Below the pieces are notes generated by a model. It did not search any database. It saw nothing but the letters and a program-made list of their open reading frames with translations, and was not told the DNA's origin. Positions 61,161-64,000 of a DNA stretch of 64,000 bases are shown here, one piece after another. The first letter of the stretch is position 1, and each line of letters begins with the position of its first letter. The position numbers and the translations under genes are program-made. The DNA is from an uncultured Alphaproteobacteria bacterium (lineage in GTDB: Bacteria; Pseudomonadota; Alphaproteobacteria; Rhodobacterales; Rhodobacteraceae), in NCBI GenBank assembly GCA_902574225.1, contig CACGMO010000003.1, positions 1-64,000 of the forward strand, given 5' to 3'.

Positions 61161-62729
61161 TTATTCTAAAAAATTTTTTCTAATTTGGTCCAAAGTTTCT
61201 ACTTCATTAGTTGGCTTGTCCCATCTAATTCTTTTGAACCTAGGAAACCGCAAAGCAATTCCCGACTTATGTCTGTTACTCAAAGACATTTCATCAAATG
61301 CAATCTCTACGACCAATGTTTTTTCAACCTCTCTAACAGGTCCAAACCGGTTTATAGTTTTTGATCTTACAAATTTATCTAATCTATTTAACTCTTCATC
61401 GGTAAATCCGGAATATGCCTTGCCTATAGGAACAAGTTCCTTTTCTTTGTTAAAGACGCCAAAAGTATAGTCTGAGTAAAAAGAACTCCGCTTTCCATGT
61501 CCTCTTTGTGCATACATAATTATCGCATCTACATTCTTTGGGTTTCTTTTCCATTTAAACCATTTGCCGCGTGGTCTCCCGGCAATATAAGGACTGGAAA
61601 CTGATTTGATCATTACACCTTCATGTATTTGCTTGTCGGAAATATCTCTTATTTTGTCTAAAAATCTCCAGTCTTTAAACTCAATTGTTTCCGATAAAGA
61701 CATTGGAGATCTATTTTTACTAAAATATGAATTCAGAACTTTTTTCCTTTCAATAAGCGTTTTATCTCTTAAATCTTCACCGTTGAAAAACAAAACATCA
61801 TATATCTTTATAAAACACGGATTTTTTTGTATAAACTTTTCTGAGGGAGCTTTTTTGTTTAGCCTTTGCTGAAGATCGTTAAATGTTTTTGGTTCATTAT
61901 TAATTCCAGCGAGTAATTCTCCATCTAGTACAAAATTACCTTGTATTGTCTTAATGATTTCCGGAAAAGACTTAGAAACTTCATCGCCTGTCCTTGAATA
62001 AAGGCGACATCCTTCACTATGACTTACAATTTGAACTCTAATTCCGTCCCATTTATATTCAGCAACGAAATCTTTTGGATTTGCTGTTGCCAAATCTTTT
62101 TCCATCACAAGCGGATGAGCAAGCATCATTGGATGAAAAATGTCATAGATCGAAATTTTTGGTTTACCACCCGTATTCTCGAGCCACGAAAACATATTAG
62201 TGTAAGGAAGATGCAAACCATGCCATATCTTTTCAATTTCTTCAAGATCAACGTTGCCATAATTTGCTAGCGCCTGCTTTACAAGCCTGCTTGATACCCC
62301 AATGCGCAAGCCTCCCGTAAAAAGTTTAATAAATGCCCATCTTTGATCAGCCGTACTAATATTTAGAATATTAATTATATGGTTCTTAAGCTCATCATTT
62401 TTAGCCTTTTTTAGGTTTTCGAATAAGGAAGAAAGTCTCGGCATATTGCCACCTTTTTCTTGGTCCCATAACAAGGATATAGTTTCAGCTAAATCACCTA
62501 CATAGTCGTAAGATAAGTCAAATAAGTGTTCGTCTTGCTTTTCTTTGATTAAATCCTTAAAGAATGAAGCCTTTATGTTTTTAAAGCTAAGTGAGCTGGT
62601 TAGTGCTGCCAAAGCATACCCTCGGTCAGGGTCAGGTGTTGAGCTAAAATACTGTTCTAATAGTGACAGTTTTCTGTTCCTCGAGCTCGTCAAAATAAGA
62701 TCTGATAGTAAATTCGAAAAAGCCTTCAT
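61161..62729 (-). CDS. ATP-dependent DNA ligase (ligase-associated repair cluster)
   Basis: A 522-residue ATP-dependent DNA ligase: an N-terminal helical domain (1-200), the adenylation domain with the active lysine in EYKWDGIRVQI, motif III LDGELL, motif IV MIKSVSSPYI and motif V FKWKRNPKNVDAI, then an OB-fold. It belongs to the group encoded with an MBL exonuclease and an Lhr-type helicase, a bacterial DNA-repair set. It begins in the stop of the exonuclease gene (TAATG overlap). Confidence 0.93.
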   Translation of the reverse strand: MKAFSNLLSDLILTSSRNRKLSLLEQYFSSTPDPDRGYALAALTSSLSFKNIKASFFKDLIKEKQDEHLFDLSYDYVGDLAETISLLWDQEKGGNMPRLSSLFENLKKAKNDELKNHIINILNISTADQRWAFIKLFTGGLRIGVSSRLVKQALANYGNVDLEEIEKIWHGLHLPYTNMFSWLENTGGKPKISIYDIFHPMMLAHPLVMEKDLATANPKDFVAEYKWDGIRVQIVSHSEGCRLYSRTGDEVSKSFPEIIKTIQGNFVLDGELLAGINNEPKTFNDLQQRLNKKAPSEKFIQKNPCFIKIYDVLFFNGEDLRDKTLIERKKVLNSYFSKNRSPMSLSETIEFKDWRFLDKIRDISDKQIHEGVMIKSVSSPYIAGRPRGKWFKWKRNPKNVDAIIMYAQRGHGKRSSFYSDYTFGVFNKEKELVPIGKAYSGFTDEELNRLDKFVRSKTINRFGPVREVEKTLVVEIAFDEMSLSNRHKSGIALRFPRFKRIRWDKPTNEVETLDQIRKNFLE

Positions 62730-63718
62730 TATAGTTCGCTTGTTTCATCTCTATGTTGAAGAGAAAGCGGCTCAGCTTGAATGCCGTTTTTTTCGCACCA
62801 GTATTTCAGAGCATCTTCTCTTCCATGTGTTATCCAAACTTTTTCTGCACCAGTCTGTTTAATAGTATTAGTAAGCTCATTCCAATCGGAATGGTCAGAT
62901 ATAACAAGAGGAATTTCAATTTGGCTTTGCTTAGCCCGCTGCTTGACTTGCATCCAGCCTGAAGCATAACATCTAGTAATATTTTCAAACCTTCGAGACC
63001 ATCTATCCTTGAGTGCCGAGGGGGGTGCTACTATGATTTTCCCTTTAAAGTCTTTTTTGTTGTCTAAAGTAGCCTTTCTTAGAGTGCCAAGCCTAATTCC
63101 CTTGCTTTGATAAAAGTCACACAATTTATCCATTGACCCATGAACAAAAATATCATCTGAAAAACCTGCCTCGCGAAGAAGCCAGATAATCCTCTGTGCT
63201 TTTCCAAGTGAATAAGCTCCAATTAAGAATGTATTTTCTTTATTTTTGGAAATATTGTCCAGCAATCGCACTATTTCCATTTCTGGTTTATTAAATTTAA
63301 ATATTGGCAGCCCGAAGGTAGCCTCGGTAATAAGCAAATCACATGGAACCACCTCAAAGGGATCTAAATGTCGATCTAATATTGTTTTATAGTCCCCAGT
63401 GACCACAATTCTATGCTTTGGTGTCTCTAGCAAAACTTGTGCGCTTCCCAATATATGTGCTGCAGGGTAAAGCGTGACGCTTATCTTTCCTATTTTCACC
63501 GAATGCCCATATTTAATTGTTTGAAAACTGCTTGCACAGTTCTCGCCATATCTAATTTTCATAATTTCAGAGGTTTCAGGAGTGCAGAGTACATGTTTGT
63601 GACCTGCTCTTGCGTGATCGGCGTGCCCATGGGTTATTATTGCCCTTTCTACAGGAAAAAAAGGGTCTATATATGTATCGATGTCTCTAATATAAAGTTT
63701 GTTATCAATAGATATCAT
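62729..63718 (-). CDS. Ligase-associated MBL/beta-CASP exonuclease
   Basis: A 329-residue metallo-beta-lactamase fold nuclease. The metal motif THGHADHARAGH, AAHILGSAQVLLE and the distal histidines (DHSDWNEL, THGRED) are present, and the beta-CASP part lies near residues 170-290. Its relatives (mRNA 3'-end-processing-like, YSH1/SNM1 group) are 'DNA ligase-associated exonucleases'. One-base overlap with the ligase gene; divergent from the helicase gene, whose start is only 18 bases away. Confidence 0.92.
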   Translation of the reverse strand: MISIDNKLYIRDIDTYIDPFFPVERAIITHGHADHARAGHKHVLCTPETSEIMKIRYGENCASSFQTIKYGHSVKIGKISVTLYPAAHILGSAQVLLETPKHRIVVTGDYKTILDRHLDPFEVVPCDLLITEATFGLPIFKFNKPEMEIVRLLDNISKNKENTFLIGAYSLGKAQRIIWLLREAGFSDDIFVHGSMDKLCDFYQSKGIRLGTLRKATLDNKKDFKGKIIVAPPSALKDRWSRRFENITRCYASGWMQVKQRAKQSQIEIPLVISDHSDWNELTNTIKQTGAEKVWITHGREDALKYWCEKNGIQAEPLSLQHRDETSEL

Positions 63719-63735
63719 ATTTAGAAAGATTAGTT

Positions 63736-64000
63736 ATTGCTTTAAGTTTTAAACATAATCCAATTGACATTTGGCTCAAGAAAAAAGGTTGGTCTTTATA
63801 TGACCATCAAATTGAAACCTTAAGCTTGATTAAGAAGGGGTTTGATGTCATTTTACACGCCCCAACGGGCGGTGGTAAAACAATTGGTGGTTTTATGCCA
63901 TCGATCGATGATTTTGTAAATAATAATTACAAAAGCCAGGAATTCCATACTTTATATATATCACCCTTAAAAGCCTTAACAACGGATGTTCAACGAAATT
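63736..64000 (+). CDS. Ligase-associated DEXH-box helicase (Lhr-like), N-terminal part
   Basis: The window ends in this gene. The 88 codons read SFKHNPIDIWLKKKGWSLY, then HQIETLSLIKKGFDVIL, the Walker A motif APTGGGKT, and YISPLKALTTDVQRN (motif Ia), the N-terminal part of Lhr-type helicases that work with the neighbouring ligase and exonuclease. No ATG, GTG or TTG is available between the preceding in-frame stop (63706 region) and the domain; an ATT at 63736 gives the expected short N-terminus with a purine-rich AGAAAG 7 bases before it. An unusual start or an upstream indel are the alternatives. Confidence 0.82.
   Translation, partial: MALSFKHNPIDIWLKKKGWSLYDHQIETLSLIKKGFDVILHAPTGGGKTIGGFMPSIDDFVNNNYKSQEFHTLYISPLKALTTDVQRN

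Noticed and set aside
1-64000. Search by eye for tRNA, rRNA, CRISPR arrays, insertion sequences, phage genes and attachment sites.
   Set aside because: No cloverleaf-like segment, regularly spaced repeats, transposase or integrase sequence was seen.

Overview
The window is AT-rich, tightly packed DNA from a free-living, aerobic, heterotrophic bacterium, most likely a marine alphaproteobacterium with a compact low-GC genome (SAR116-like or a related group; lineage is inferred from gene content only). Pointers are a DMSP lyase of the DddP type, sulfoacetaldehyde acetyltransferase with phosphotransacetylase, a SoeABC-type sulfite dehydrogenase, betaine/carnitine uptake and catabolism, a GlxBCD (MgsABC-like) glutamate-synthase-like trio, and a ligase-associated helicase/nuclease/ligase repair set. 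No rRNA, tRNA, CRISPR, insertion sequence or phage gene was seen, and no gene for a helix-turn-helix transcription factor was recognised anywhere.

Layout. 1-3 kb: polar amino-acid ABC transporter parts (ATPase, divergent PheC-like binding protein), then an AhpD-like and an EthD-like protein. 3-7.6 kb: class III cyclase with TolB-like and TPR parts, MATE exporter, DUF1330 protein, GAF protein. 7.6-12.9 kb: an operon-like run with an acyl-CoA ligase, an unknown 443-residue protein, a GFA protein, an MFS carrier and a Nudix hydrolase. 13-16.7 kb (minus strand): alanine dehydrogenase, a homologue of divinyl chlorophyllide 8-vinyl reductase, and a GMC oxidoreductase whose FAD motif lies upstream of any ATG. 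16.8-30.5 kb: PreP-like M16 peptidase, pta and xsc, a hydrolase plus a diaminopropionate ammonia-lyase-like enzyme, dddP, a stand-alone biotinyl domain and soeABC. Together this is an organosulfur island: DMSP to DMS plus a C3 acid, sulfoacetaldehyde to acetyl phosphate plus sulfite, acetyl phosphate to acetyl-CoA, and sulfite to sulfate.

30.6-40.4 kb: M20 peptidase, DsbA-like protein, glutamate dehydrogenase, DMT carrier, CaiC-like ligase and a ProXWV-type betaine ABC transporter with an intrinsic terminator after the binding protein. 40.4-55.7 kb is the most interesting part: two divergent operons share a 150-bp control region. The minus-strand operon encodes an aldehyde dehydrogenase, a luciferase-like monooxygenase, CaiD-like hydratase, L-carnitine dehydrogenase, a BKACE family enzyme, an acyl-CoA dehydrogenase and an ADP-forming CoA ligase. 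The plus-strand operon encodes RidA, a frameshifted alpha/beta hydrolase, an AA_synth (PF06684) protein, a second aldehyde dehydrogenase, an M19-like protein lacking half its metal ligands, an unknown 565-residue protein and a DUF3726-like protein. The first set can be read as gamma-butyrobetaine/carnitine breakdown. The second, with the monooxygenase, resembles N-methylpyridinium (trigonelline/homarine-type) ring-opening sets, but several members have no known role.

55.7-64 kb: secreted EF-hand protein, agmatinase-family ureohydrolase, small TPR protein, the glxBCD trio, and the DNA ligase/exonuclease pair divergent from an Lhr-type helicase that runs off the window. Two genes (the GMC oxidoreductase and the helicase) have no ATG, GTG or TTG that could start the full domain; ATT is the best candidate in both.
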